Assembly (NCBI GenBank): GCA_018398765.1
Contig: JAHBMJ010001872.1
Coordinates: 1-25,190, forward strand
From: Chromera velia
Lineage: Eukaryota; Sar; Chromeraceae
Length of the DNA stretch: 25,190 nt
Reading direction: 5' to 3'
Below are positions 1 through 11,780 of the stretch, piece after piece. The stretch's first letter is position 1. Each line of letters begins with the position of its first letter. A program made the translations under genes and the position numbers. The notes beneath the pieces are model-generated. The model worked only from the letters and a program-made list of their open reading frames with translations, was not told the DNA's origin and made no database searches.

Positions 1-3000
1 ATCTGGGTGGGTCCTTCCCCTTTTGTTTAAACGGGGGGGGGGGGGGCGGTTTACTGGTTCGGTGTTTGTCTCTACGCTATGTTCCTTTGGCATGCGTGTT
101 CATGACTGTCGATGTCGACACCTTTTCCTGTGTGTCCTTGTTGCATTTCTTTTCTGTTGTTCTTTTCTTTGGGTCTCTTTCTCCTTCCATTCCTGGTCGG
201 TCTCGTTTGGGAAGGAAAAACGATGCCTGTCACCCAAGACGGACCGACAATCTTGTTCTCTTCCAGAAGTGCTGCGTTGCGTGACCTGCTTTCTTTGCAT
301 CTCTGGCTCTCTTCGTCTCTGGTGCACTCTTGCATTTGCAGCGGCTACGCGAACAGATTCCAGGAAATGCTGAAGCACCTCCGTCGATCGAGGGACAAGG
401 TTTCTGTTTTGACTGTCGACGCTCCTGAGGCAGACACACAGCCTGCCCCTGCCACGACTCAAACCGCTCCCTCAGACCCTTCGACGTCCGCGTGTTCCTG
501 TGCGAGGAGGGCAGAGGGTGAGGGTGAGACGGGAGAACGAGAGGGTGCGAAGGCAGAGGAGAAGACTCAGCAGAACGAGACGACTCAGGAGACCCTCACT
601 GGTCCCCCCCCTGAGGCCGCCGTGTCTGCCCCCGACCGCACGCCCCTTCCCCTTTCCGAGTCGGATGCCCCCGCAACATGGGAAGGCATTCCGGTGCACC
701 ACACCCCGGGGTTTGTGTTTCCCTTCTACAAACACATCAAGGTCTGCACGTGCGCCTTTCTCTTTTTTTTTTAGTCGAGATTAGAGAGGGCAATCAAATT
801 TTGAGAGAGCCTGTCTTGAAGTATATCTTCATGGGAAGGGAAGGGGGTGGTGCGTCTTGACTCTTTGAGAGAGGAGATGAGGAAAGAGGGGGCGTGTTTG
901 CATTTCTTTGCTTACTTTCTCGATTGTTGCCTCAGAGACAGCGAGGGGGCTGGTTCTACTGAGGGCTGCCATCTTTCTTCTAGCTCCGTTTTTCTCTCTG
1001 TACTTATTCGCCCATTGTATCCGTTCCTCCCCCTCTTTTCTCTTCTCGCATGTCGGCATGCTGCGTGAGTGCTTGCGTTGGTGCAGGTGAGTCTTGACCT
1101 TCCTCACCTTTTGGGTCTCCGTCTTTTGAAAAGAGAACGGCCAGACATCCTTCACGTCTCCTCTCCCGGAACTCTGGTCGTGACTGCGGCTCTCCTGTAT
1201 GCTCGGATGCTCAGGTGGGTGTGTCTCCTCCGTCTATCTTGTTTGTCTGTCTGTCTGTCTGCGTCTGTTAAGTGAAAACGATAATAGTCTGCTTGTCTGT
1301 CGGTTTTTGTTTCTATTCTTCAGTCAGCCTTTCTTTTTCGAACGTTTTCAAGAGCCATGCGCGTAGTCGGGCGCCCATGTACCATCCCTGCCTACACCCT
1401 GCCTTCCACGGATCTCGTTCTCCCTGATTGCACGCGCCCCCAAAGACCCAAAGACCGACCCTCTCTTCTCTTCTCTGAATTTCAGGGACCCTTCCTCCCA
1501 TGCACCCTCACTCCCTTTCTCTGATCCTCATGATGCAAAGAAAAGAAAGAAAGAAAGAAAGACAGCTGCCCCCTTACTTTCCTGTACGTTCTTTCTCGAA
1601 TGAAGTCACCGGCTCCCTGCCTCCCTCCCTCTCCGAAGAATGACCGGCAGGCAGGCAGATCGACTCAGCCAGCATCTCCAGATGGATGCTTTCTTTACAA
1701 AGACGCTCTGCATGCATGCATCATTACGTCTCTATATGATGAACAGAAAAAGCGTCAACTTCATCTGCCAAAAAAACGTGTAAGCCGTTTAAACCTCCGT
1801 GCAGGGACGTTGCATCTCCCGAGGTCGCACAGAAAGTGGCCAGAGCTGCGGGGCGTCGCGTGGGTCGTCTGGACGTCTCATGGAGAGACCGAGTCCTGAG
1901 GAGTGTCGGGAGGAAGAGGGGAATGAGGGGACTGCCTCTTGTCCTCTCCTATCATACTCACCTGCCTGTGTACGCACGGAATTACTTGGGGTCAGTCAGC
2001 TAGTCAGTCAGTCAGTCAGTTAGTCAGTCAGTCAGTCAGGATCCGTCTGGCTCTTCTTCGCGTGCAGACAGAGCTCTTGAGAGATCTCCAAGCCCCCTTT
2101 TTCCCCTTCTCCTCTCGTTTTTTTCTCCTGCTGTTCTGGAGAAACGTCTGGACGGACAGAAAAGAAGGGGTTGCTCTCCCTCTTCTCTCATGCAGTTCCT
2201 TCTGAGTTCCCCCTGTCGCTTTGTCGCTTCCCTCTGCCTGAGGCAGGTCTCTTGAAGTCTGAGCGACTGTTTCTTTCTTTCTTCGCCCTCTTTCTTGGTT
2301 GGCTGGTTGCTTTCGTGCTTTCATGCTTTGATGCTTTGATGCATGCAGATGGGTGCCTGGGGTCGAGTGGGCGTCGTGGGCTGTGATTCGGTCGATCCAT
2401 AACCTGGCAGACTTGACCCTGACCACCTCCCCTCAGCTGAAACAGCAACTCGTCGAGCGGGGAGTGAAGAGGGTCGATGTGTGGCAAAAGGGAGTCGACG
2501 TGGAGGTAGGTAGGGAAGCAGACAGATGGGATGGGAGAACAACGGGTTTACTCTTTTCTTTTGTTGCAAAGTTAACACCGTGCACTGCGGACCGTCTATC
2601 TGTGTTCCGAAGGGAAGGGGGTTTGTGCGATTTCTCTTGCGTGTGTCAACTGGACTCTTCAGTGCGGTGGCTGGCTTCTACCTTACAGACCTTTGTCTAA
2701 GTTTCACTGGCGTTGCGGTTCTCGGATTTTTTGTCTCCATTGTATATGCATTCCTCGTTTGCTTATTTGTCCTTTCTTCCTTCAGGTGTTCGATCCCCGT
2801 TTTAAGTCAGAAGCCATGAGGAGGAGACTCCTAGGTTTGAAGGAGGGAGAGGCTGAGGAAGGCCCTCTTCTTCTGTACGTCGGCAGACTCGGGGCAGAGA
2901 AGAGACTGAAGGAGCTGAAGGCCGTTCTGATGAATCTTCGAGAAAGCGGAGTGAAGGCGAGACTTGCCATTGTCGGCAAGGGCCCGCAAGGAGAGGAGTT

Positions 3001-3355
3001 GAGAGAATTCTTTGCTGACACACCCACCGTCTTCACGGGTCCTCTCAGTGGTCTGTCTGTCTGTCTGTCTGTCTGACGAAGAAGAAACATATAGTCTATC
3101 TGTCTGTCTGTCTGTGCTGTGGGGGGTGGTCTTTTTTTCTCTGTAGGGGGGGGTTCTTCTCTTCTCTTGTCTTCTCTCCTCCTCTACTCTTTTTCTTTTC
3201 TTTCTCCGTCGAAACGGGCGCTTTACTTACCTTTTTTTCTTTTCTTCGCTTCCTTGTTGTTTTCTGTCTTGGAAGACATGCCAACGCATGAGGACGCGTG
3301 TACCTACCTTCCTTCCTTCATTGTCCCTGTCTGTCCGTCGTGTTCTTTATTGTCC

Positions 3356-3400
<45 letters not shown>

Positions 3401-5393
3401 GTGTGTGTGTTTGTGTGTGTGGCTGCAGGACAAATGCTCTCTGAGGCCTTCGCCAGTGCGGACGTGTTTGTGATGCCCTCCGATTCGGAGACTCTTGGGT
3501 CAGTCGGTCTTTCTTTCTTTCTTTCTTTCAGGGAGGGGAGGGGGGGGGGGCGGTGGGGTTTCTGCTGTGCGTCTGTCTGTCTGTGTGTCTTCCGACCGAG
3601 CTTCCTTCCTTCGCCGCTCGCTCTTGTTTGTAGATATTCATTTTGGGAAGAATCGTCATACGGATCGATCCCCCGCTGTACTGTTTTTTCCTTCCTGCTT
3701 CTTCCGTTTAAACGTCTTTCTTGTTTTGCTCTCTTCAATGCGCGCTTCTTAAAATATCCCCCCCCCTTCCTCGTTCTCCCGGTCGCTTGATCTTGTCTGT
3801 CTGTCCGTGAGTGAAATTTTTCTTCCTTCCTTTGTTCCTTCCTTCCTTCAGTTTTGTTGTCCTCGAGTCGATGGCGTCTGGAGTTCCCGTTGTGGGTGTG
3901 AACGCTGGCGGGGTTCCTTCTCTGATCTCTAGTGGGACTACAGGGGTGATCGTGGAGGACCCAGACGACTTTGGGACCTTCACTGAAGAGGTCAGCCTGT
4001 CAGCCTGGAGCTAGAGAAAGGAAGAGGATGAATGAATGAATGAATGTGGTCTCGATCAGGAAGAGGAATGTGACTGTTTCCTTTCAATGTTCTCTGTGAC
4101 TTCTCGTCGCGTTTTTTTTTTTTTTTCTGCACGGGTGCGGGTGTGTCGAAGAGATTCGACTGGAGGGACACACACTCTCAAAACGCTCGAGCAATTGAGA
4201 GACACGTTTCTCGTGTTGCAGAAAGAAATTCGATCAGCTCGCGCACGGATCTCTCTCCTTTCTGCATCTGGGTATGTGTGAATTGTGTGTGTGCGTGTAT
4301 GCGAGAAAGAAAGTGAGAGAGAGAGAGAGAGAGAGCCTAGGTGTATGTGTGTGTGTGTGTGTGTGTGTATGTGCAGGTGAGGCGTCTCTGTGTGGACTCC
4401 GAGGGCCGTGCCAAAATGGCAATCGCAGCCCGAGAGGAGGCCGTGCGATGGGGGTGGGCAGCCTCCATGGAGAGACTCCGAACCGATCAGGTGCGTGGGT
4501 GGAGGGGTGGGGGGAATTATGTGTCGTTTTTTTCCTTCGATCGTAATCTCGCTCAATGGCTTTCGTTGTTTCTTTCTTTCCCCCTAGTCAGTCGTGCACC
4601 CCTTTTTTCTTTCCCTTCCCTTCGTTTCCTTGGCGTTCCCTTTGCTACAATGAATGAATGTCGCTCTGTTGCATGAATGCAGTACGACCAGGCGATCAGG
4701 AGCTTCGTTGCACGGAGGGCGAAGGGGTCCCTGAGGCTCCCCGCCCGCCTCCGTCTTCTGCGCTTGAAGGTCCGTTGGTCGTTTTTTCTTTGTTCTGTTT
4801 TTGAGTGGCTGAGGGAGACACAGCCAGGGAGAAAGGTGAAAGGGGAACAAAGGAAGAACTGAAGGAGCGTTAGGCGGGGAGGAGAGGAGGGGTTCGGAAT
4901 GTGTCTGCTTGCCTCCGTACCTTTCCACTGCCTTGTTTGCATGGATCGAGACAAATGGTGCCCATGAAACCCTAAGCTCCTGTCTGTGGTTTTGTCTCTG
5001 GGCTGGTTGCTCACCTGGAAGTGCTCCCTTTCTTTTGAACTTCTGTTCTACTTTCTGGACTTGAATTGAGTCCTTTCCATCCATCAATGGACTGACTGCC
5101 CCAGCAGTCAATGGGGTTAAAGTTCGAACTTTTTTCTCTTCATTCGTTTCTTCCATTCAATGCAGTTTTTCGCCCTCCTCAGCGGTCTCTCCCGCAAGAA
5201 AGAGTCTCCAGTGTCATCTACTGACACGCAGCAGCAACAGCAGGAGGAGCAGAAGGACGAAAAAACCCCGACTCCACAGAAGCAGCAAATTCAGGAGGAG
5301 GCTGACGCTGGTGCTGCCCTTTCGGTTGACAGAGAGCTTGCAGAGATCACCAAACAAATCGCACAGGCACGAGCTGCGGCAGCATCAGCCTAG
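1..5393 (+). CDS. SQD2: SQD2-like sulfoquinovosyltransferase (GT4 family), 5'-partial, ten exons
   Basis: Glycosyltransferase of the SQD2 family, which transfers sulfoquinovose from UDP-sulfoquinovose to diacylglycerol in plastid sulfolipid synthesis. Exons: 342-741, 1087-1214, 1805-1990, 2349-2505, 2786-3050, 3429-3498, 3852-3990, 4377-4490, 4683-4769, 5166-5393 (stop TAG 5391-5393). All phases agree, giving 590 visible residues. Recalled plant SQD2 matches in order: SGYANRF near the start, HVSSPG, SYHTHLPVY, ADLT, WQKGVD, VFDPRF, GRLGAEK, ADVFVMPSDSETLG, and the GT-B catalytic E-x7-E at visible residues 399 and 407. The last exon adds a 76-residue Q/E-rich tail. Compared with plant SQD2 there are two insertions, about 85 residues (rich in P, T, E) in exon 342-741 and about 43 basic residues in exon 1805-1990. 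The transit peptide and first strand lie off the left edge. Bases 1-6 may be the end of the preceding exon, because a GTGGGT donor at 7 has the right phase. A related GT4 enzyme cannot be fully excluded. Confidence 0.92.
1991..2039 (+). repeat. (GTCA)n microsatellite starting at a splice donor
   Basis: An imperfect GTCA tetranucleotide array, interrupted by two TAG triplets, begins exactly at the donor of the intron following exon 1805-1990. The donor GTCAGT is itself the first one and a half repeat units. Confidence 0.9.
3051..3116 (+). repeat. (GTCT)n arrays starting at a splice donor
   Basis: Two GTCT/CTGT tracts (3051-3076 and about 3096-3116) lie in the intron after exon 2786-3050. The first one starts at the donor GTCTGT. 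Confidence 0.9.
3363..3420 (+). repeat. (CT)n followed by (GT)n dinucleotide array in intron
   Basis: About 34 bases of CT repeats run into a GT-rich tract and end at the CTGCAG acceptor of exon 3429-3498. The CT run may act as a long polypyrimidine tract. Confidence 0.9.
4312..4371 (+). repeat. (GA)n and (GT)n arrays in intron
   Basis: A GA run (about 4312-4335) is followed by a GT run (about 4342-4371) that ends at the GTGCAG acceptor of exon 4377-4490. A purine-pyrimidine alternating tract here replaces the usual polypyrimidine tract. Confidence 0.9.
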
Positions 5394-6600
5394 CAAGATG
5401 TTTCAACGATCGATCGACCGATCGATTGAGAGATTGCCCAGTTTTTAGCGAGACGCTGAGAGAGAGAGGGTGCAAACGGGAGTTCAAGAGAGAAAGGGGG
5501 AGGAAGCTCAGAGGAAACAGACTGACGTCGTGAGGCGGGAAAGAGAACAGCCGAGTGAAAAGAAAGAAAGCAGTTTGTAAGAGAGAAAGTATGAGTGGGT
5601 GATTGAAGAGGATTGATCTGACAGAGGAAGAGAAAGAAAGCCCTCCTTCCTTCCTTCCTTCCCTCCCTTCACAAAGTGAAAGAACAGAAAGACAGTCGAA
5701 GAAAACGAATGGATGGACGCAAACGGTAGGCGAAAGAGAAGAGAAGACGGAGATCTGTGAGGTGTCGATAAATGGATTTGTGCCAAGAGACAATTTTGAA
5801 GGAAGGACACAGAAAATAAAGAAAGAAATATTTGTCTGCCCATCTGTTCGTCCTTCCAGGTCTCTTGTTTTTGTGTGCTCGTCGTCGAATCGATTTTTTT
5901 AGTCGATCGATCGACAGCATGACTTTTTGTCAATTGCCTTTTTGTTTGTTTGTTTTGTTTTGTTTTGTTTGTTTCTGTTGGCAGGACCCCCCTTTCCATT
6001 CCTCTCCCGTTTTCTTCCTTCTTTCCTTGTACAGATCTACCCCCCCGTCTTTTTCAATCCGCCAGCCCTTGTGGCTCTTTCTTTCTTTCGGCATCTTGCG
6101 GTCATCCTCTCTCGGTCTTCTGCCATCCTCCTCCTCCTCGTTTGAGCTCGGGGACTCACTCGGTCAAGTATGCACTCTGTCCACTCACTCTTTCATTCAT
6201 TCATTCATTCATTCATTCATTCATTTATGCCTCCTTTGTTTGAAAGACAGAAAGAAATAAAAAGATAAAGAAAAGTCCGCCACGAGGCGGCCCGTACTTG
6301 CATGGACGTAGTGGACAGCCAGTAGAGCTCTGGAAGGTTCCTGTGCTCGTCCGTCTGTCTGTCTGTTCGTCTGCCCGTATCTCATGCACTCAATGCATTC
6401 ACAGCGTGCATCCGGAGGGCCTTTCTTCTTTTTCAAATCTTCCGTTTTGATTGACAACTTCCTGGATTAATTCCTCTGTCTGTCTGTCCCTTGTATGCCA
6501 TTCATTCCCTTTTCCTCCAACGGGTAGGGGAGGCAGATCGATCGAGGAAAGAGTCGTCCACCGATCGACACAAATGCATGCATGCATGCATTTTTATTAT
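5394..6600. other. 3' flank of the SQD2-like gene, microsatellite-rich
   Basis: No exon with coherent splice sites or recognisable protein was found on either strand. The stretch is made of GA/CT-rich runs and microsatellites: TTCC near 5643-5670, TTTG/TTTTG at 5941-5973, ATTC at 6192-6225, GTCT around 6351-6366 and GCAT at 6574-6591. AATAAA occurs at 5815-5820, about 420 bases past the stop. It is a possible poly(A) signal, but signal use in this organism is unknown. A short coding-like patch on the minus strand near 6280-6340 has weak splice sites and was not called. Confidence 0.6.
6192..6225 (+). repeat. (ATTC)n microsatellite
   Basis: About eight and a half tandem ATTC/TCAT units lie in the intergenic flank. 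The same unit in the other phase appears at 4028-4046 (ATGA) and near 23143-23152. Confidence 0.9.
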
Positions 6601-7026
6601 TTTCTTTCCAGGAAGATCCGCGGTGCAGGATTGTGCCATAAATCTGAAGCCGCGGTTCTATGTGCATAAATTGATGCGCAGAGCCCTTCGAATCAGGTTT
6701 CGATCTGCTAAAAACGTTGGAGGCTTTATTCGGATATGCAATAACTATAGTGCGATGATTCCGCTTTTCACTATAGTGACTATAGTCTTTCTAATACAGG
6801 ATGTTCAACTGTCTGTAAAACCATCCTTTGCTATTTACGAGGCTATTGAAACACCTCTGTTAAAACATTTATCTGTAGAAATCTGAGTTTGTATAAAGCG
6901 GCAAACCCAAAGCGGCAAAGCCAGGGGCAACCATGGCGGCAGCCATTGGCGGCAGATGCTGCGAGTCGATCGATCGTTTTCAGGCTTTGGCGTAGCTGCG
7001 AAGAGAGTAGACAAACAAGCAGGCAG
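6601..7026. other. Left part of the repeat-rich intergenic block, unclassified
   Basis: From about 6609 the character changes from pyrimidine-rich host flank to more balanced, AT-richer DNA. Several CTATAGTG-type short inverted motifs occur near 6745-6785. An open frame at 6491-6886 (+) gives no recognisable protein. This may be the edge of an inserted element, but I could not define a terminal repeat or target duplication here. Confidence 0.35.
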
Positions 7027-7233
7027 CCTTACATTACCGTAGAAGGCTTCCAGCTCCCAACATAATAAGCTTCTTCTGCAACAGTCGGAGACGGCTTTAC
7101 GAACTTCTTGTTCCCCTAGTCTCTTGACGTAGTTGAGGCACCCGGAGTCGCCAGGTGTCCCCTCACTCCGGAACAAGCAGCGGATGCGCCGAAAGGACAA
7201 CCATAGAGCAAGCAGAGGAAGCAAAACACCCAT
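7027..7233 (-). CDS. Putative exon or gene fragment with an N-terminal hydrophobic segment
   Basis: On the minus strand a frame starts at an ATG (7233) with a leucine-rich hydrophobic stretch resembling a signal peptide, then a region with several cysteines, charged residues and no stop. It reaches a possible donor GTAATG at about 7026, which breaks the GTNNG rule seen in the two real genes here. I do not recognise the product and found no partner exon. It could be an exon of an unannotated gene, part of a decayed element, or chance. Confidence 0.2.
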
Positions 7234-7249
7234 AACGACCTTGGAGCTT

Positions 7250-10200
7250 CAACCGACTGAGGAAACACCTGTAAGCTGGGTCCTATATCCCACATAAATC
7301 CAGAACTATGGCAAACACGGCCATGCCCGTGACTTCGCATGCCTGGGGGTAGATGTCAGCCTTCTAGGTTTCCCCCTTCCTTGAAAGTTCCTTCAATGTC
7401 GACCAGACAAGCCGCACTCACGGCCACAGCCAGTTTTTGAGAAGGCAGTGCAGCTGTGTAGAAGAAGAAAATCGGAGGAGACAGCGAAAATCTGGGGGCA
7501 TGACCTGATGAAGGTCTTCTACCTGGGTCAGGACGGCAAGTCACACGTATGTACACGTCACGGAGCACTTCAGGATGGCTGTGATGGCGTGAGTTTCCCA
7601 GTATACGAACACCGGTCGAGGAAAAGTAAAGAGAATAAAGAAAAAGAGAAAAAAAGAGAGATGGGATAGAAGAAGGCGGGTAGCCTGGCTCCCCCCGGCC
7701 ATCTTTTAATCCTACAGACCAGCGTTTGAAGCCGACCTTTTCTCATAGTTCAGGACAAGCCCCTTTTGAGCCGCTGGGAGTCATTTGTGATGTTTTTGCT
7801 TGTGCTTTCTCCTTTGGGGGATCAAAGGCTGCCGAGCTTGTCTCTTACCAAACGTTGGAAGCCTCGAAGGCTAGGCCACTAGTCTAGGCAGACAACGATG
7901 GCGTATGATGATGATGATGATGTATATAGCATAACTTGAACAAATTGAATTCAAATATTAACATATAATTAAATTAAATTAATACATTAAGTCAATTTTA
8001 AAAATATGTAATCTAATATTTTAATCTGGATTTTACTATACTACATAAATAAATCAATGAATGAATGGGTTGGGGTTAAAGCCGGTGAGCCACCGTGCTA
8101 GGCTCACTGCTAGCCACCATGTTTAATTCTCCATGACTCATCACTTAGGCTTTGGTTTACTTTGGTTAACCTAGCATCTTTGATATAACCTAGGCTGCAA
8201 AGGGCATTTCAAGGCTTGCATTGCCTTGCAAAACTAAGTGGCCTCTTCGTTTTAGTCTAAAACTCGCCTGCCATGCAGACGAAACAAAACTTGGAGAACT
8301 CAGTTGAAGACAAAACCTGCACAGTACACAATAAAAACCACCCCTCCACCAGTCTTCTCCCCCATACAAGCGAAACGCTCAGCAACACCATTTATGGCAT
8401 TGCAGAACCTTTTGAGGGAGTAATAAAAGAAAAGAAAATGCTTCCTGTATTCGGACGTACGGAATTAATGGCACTTGGGACACTGTCAGGTGATTAAGAG
8501 AAATTCGCGTCCTCCACGTGTGTCCTCTGCAATTCGTAGGTGTCTTTCACACACATTTCTCTGTCCCTTTGCAAACACAATAACTGTGCACTTTTCCTTT
8601 CAAGCATTACTATACCCTAAATACATACCTCTGAATTTCCACTAAATATAACTTCATGGGTGGCTGAAGCGTGTTGAGGCTTCCAGAGCAACTGTTACAG
8701 ACATGCACAAGACAGCAGTGTAAGTCTTATAGAAATGGGGATGGCTGCGCTGTCTGTGCAAGCTTTACTCCAAGGGTTAGAGCCATAGCGTGAGCTGCTT
8801 CTGTTTCTGCTGCTTAGACTTGTGCAGCAGTTGCATTGCTTGGAAGGGAGGGTGCTGAGGGGGGAATTGATGTGGCAGAGCCTACTGAGGGGTCCTTGGC
8901 CTACCTGCCAGACTCAGTGCAACATTTGAGAGACCTCCCAGCGTTGGAGTAGCGGGGGGCTCGGCACCTTTCAGTCGTAATTAAAGGCGGATACTATCTT
9001 TTTGTTTCTTCGCTGCTCTTGGGATGGGAGCGGTCTTTCAGCTTCACCCTTTCTTCTGTGCTAGGAGGGGGTGGGGTACCAGCTATCTACTGGCTGGCGG
9101 CCCTTTTTTCTTCATTCCTCTGCAACGTTTGCTGGAGATGTTGTACAGTTTTTTGAAATTAGGGTTGGGCTGCGACTGTTCGTCTGTGGAGATAATCACT
9201 CCATAACTGTGGATCAATTATCCAGATGCGTGGAGGCCAATTTCATAAAAACTTTAAGGTGCACAGCACAGGGGACGTCTGAGGGGGGAGGAAATACTTT
9301 TTGAGCATGCTGTCAGACTGTAAATACTCGTACATGAAGACCTTCTTGGCCTGTACCGAGAAAAGAGTCCACAAACTCCTAGACTTTCTTGTAGTACACC
9401 AATCGATTATGCGAACAGAATCTCTCTAAAAGTTCTTGGGCACAACCTCAGAGAGCAATGAGACGGAACCGGGGGGGAAGTCTAAGGTTACATGGGTACA
9501 GCGCTGAGAACAGGGCTGTCATTGCCTTAGCAGCCTCCAGTGAAGCCATGCCGTCAACCTCGGTCATAAGCAACGCAACTTGAAACCCCCAGAGAAGCAA
9601 AATCTGGACGATTGTGCCAATCTTATGATCAGCAGCACTTTGCACGGTTGTTTCCCCTGTTCTCCTTTTGCGCTTTGCAGGGATCAAAGTTGTATTCGGC
9701 TGCATAGAGAGAGAACCACTCCCAAATGTCTCTCGATCTCCACATGTTTTTGTCAAACACTTCTACGTCTTGGGACCGCTCCAGAGGTCTGCCCCCAATC
9801 TCCCTCCATACTCACTCGAACTTGTGAGGGCCACTGCCCACAAACACAACATGCCCCAGCTTAAAGCAGGACTGACTTTCCCCACGAAGGAATCGCACTG
9901 GTGCTTACTCACACAGTGCCGCTGCGTACCATACCCACATACCGTTGTTGACTAGGGCTTTGTATGCTGAGTCAAGGAAGCGCCTGCAAAAGAATGTTCA
10001 CGTCAATTGAGCTAGTCGTGTTTAAGAAGAAACCCCTTTCTATCCTTTTATATCCCTTGATTTCTCTGTCAACATGCAACTGGGGATTCTTGACAGGAAA
10101 GAGATGCAGAAATAACAAAGCTGCACCTTGCAGCATGAGGGTAGGGGGAAAGTGAGATCCAAAGGCTTTGAAGGAGCATAGTAAGAGTGTGCGCAAAACT

Positions 10201-10945
10201 GTGTTACAAAGACGTTAGCGGAACGAGAAATTCAGAGCAGAGAAAGTGACCGAGAAGAAATCAGAAGCAGCAGCTTAAATTCACCCCGTCTCCATACTCA
10301 ACGGGGCGCCAAGCTCAGTCGCCCAGACAGATAAGGTCTCCATAGATGTCCCTCCCGGACTGCTGACGGAGAAGGAGAAGCATGCTGTAGGATCTGAGCT
10401 GCTGTCAGCGATAGAAAGCGGCGAGTCCGAGTTTCAGAGTTAAAGACGGAGGGTGCGTGCGGTATAAAGAAAGCAAAGAAAGGAGAGGGAGGAATGCGAA
10501 GGTTGGGAGAGGGGCGGACAGAAGCTGTTAAGAGAAGAGATTGATTGAGGGGGAAGGGAAAAAGAAATGAGGATGGATATCAAGGAATGAAGGAGAGAGA
10601 CTGTCAGCTAGAGAAGCATTCAATGCCCTGCAGAGTTGATCTGAGCCGATCAGCGTCCATCTACCCACCATTACATCTACCGTCTTGAAGTTCATACAAG
10701 AACTCAAAGGAGCAGACAGGCAGCTTTTTGATTGATTGATGGCCGTTGATGGCGTATGGAAGTGTTTGTGTACAGGGAAAGAAGGGGGTCAAAGGGGGTA
10801 GAGGTGCTGCAAGGCGAGTTGCTGAACTTTGGGAAGGGACGGGGGGAAGGGGTCTTTTGTCGCAAGGTCAATGTTGGCATTAATTCACTTTCGGTGTTTC
10901 CTTCTACCTAGCCTTCTACCAGCTATAAGGTCTCTCGGTAGTATG
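7250..10945. other. Unclassified intergenic DNA, no recognisable gene
   Basis: This is mixed-composition DNA with only short open frames. Those at 8273-8497 (+), 9448-9756 (-) and 9580-9864 (+) overlap or lack recognisable domains. A GAT run lies at 7905-7921 and is followed by an AT-rich patch (about 7922-8060). The motif GGGGTTAAAGCCGGTGAGCC at 8072-8091 recurs inverted near 17192-17212. I saw no transposase, reverse transcriptase or tRNA. The block is probably old, decayed transposon sequence. Confidence 0.4.
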
Positions 10946-11271
10946 TGTAAGGGGCATACGGGGCTCATAAGTAACAGTAGCTTCTGGAGGAGAGTACTCT
11001 AATGCTACTATAAGCTTTGTTAAAGTCTGTATAGTTCTAAGGGAGAAGTCAGTAAGTCTGTCAGTCAAACCTCAGGCGATGACTCTTAGAATTAGACCTA
11101 CTCTTATGCTTAATCGACTGATTGCATCACTGTGCATACTCATATATCGATCAGTGATTATACGCGCGCGCCCGCGAGCTATGCCATTCTCACGCAGGCC
11201 CAGCCCGAGCTAAGCAATGCTACTTCTAGTTAAGTGCCCCATAAGCCCAGACTTCCTAGCAACCCCTCACA
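10946..11271 (-). repeat. Left LTR-like repeat
   Basis: 326 bases, bounded TGT...ACA, matching 13576-13913. It contains a GC-alternating patch near 11161-11172 and the motif TATATCGATCAGTGATTATA near 11142-11161. Confidence 0.65.
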
Positions 11272-11780
11272 CATGCCCGCTCACTAGACCAACGTCTACG
11301 CTTGGTTCAAATGCAACCATGCACCTCATACATGCTCACTCACCGGGAGGGTGGGTGGGAATATCAACAATTTATAATGCATCAGACACTCTGACTGATG
11401 AGTCTGGCCTGAGACTCTCCTTGTGCATGTCTTCTCTCACTTCGACATCGATCCGCACTTCTGCGATCTTATCTAAGGGCATCCCTAAGTTGGTACACAA
11501 AAGGTGTCCGAAGCTTTCCCAGCACGTACAAGCGAGATCAAAGATTCATTCACGTAGTTTTCGCATGCAATGCATCGCAAATGCAAGGCATTCATGCATG
11601 CGACTGTCTCAGGGGATTCTAGTAATTTCTAACTGGATACACTCATTCTCTCAGAGTCTGTCCAGAATCTTCTCATTCAGGATCACTGGAGAGACTCACT
11701 TAATCACTGATATTCACTGGGAGACTTTACCACAGCACGTGCAGTGCCCAGACCATAATACACGTGCAGACAGGGGATAG
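11217..11780 (+). CDS. Open reading frame crossing from left LTR-like repeat into the interior, unrecognised
   Basis: A 187-codon open frame starts inside the left LTR-like repeat and extends into the element interior. The product is rich in Ser, His and Thr, has no recognisable domain or membrane segment, and has no splice context. It may be chance. It runs on the strand opposite to the weakly favoured element orientation. Confidence 0.12.
   Translation: MLLLVKCPISPDFLATPHTCPLTRPTSTLGSNATMHLIHAHSPGGWVGISTIYNASDTLTDESGLRLSLCMSSLTSTSIRTSAILSKGIPKLVHKRCPKLSQHVQARSKIHSRSFRMQCIANARHSCMRLSQGILVISNWIHSFSQSLSRIFSFRITGETHLITDIHWETLPQHVQCPDHNTRADRG

Noticed and set aside
1991..2039. CRISPR-like array
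   Set aside because: It is a simple GTCA tetranucleotide tract without spacers, in a eukaryotic intron.
3119..3790. 223-codon plus-strand ORF
   Set aside because: It reads through intron microsatellites of the SQD2-like gene and includes one real 70-base exon. The rest is a repeat translation.
4206..4268. Candidate extra SQD2 exon between GTTGCAG and GGTATG
   Set aside because: Joining 3990 directly to 4377 gives an ungapped 35-residue match to recalled plant SQD2 across the junction. Including this segment would add residues with no counterpart and breaks the phase unless a second acceptor is assumed.
6278..6340. Minus-strand coding-like patch with possible GTACGG donor
   Set aside because: It is a single short patch with no partner exon, no recognisable product and a weak acceptor.
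9448..9864. Overlapping ORFs on both strands as a possible gene
   Set aside because: The two frames overlap each other in opposite orientation, neither has a known motif, and the region lies in unclassified repeat-like DNA.
11302..11316. Possible tRNA B-box (GGTTCAAATGC)
   Set aside because: There is no matching A-box and no cloverleaf arms at the right spacing.
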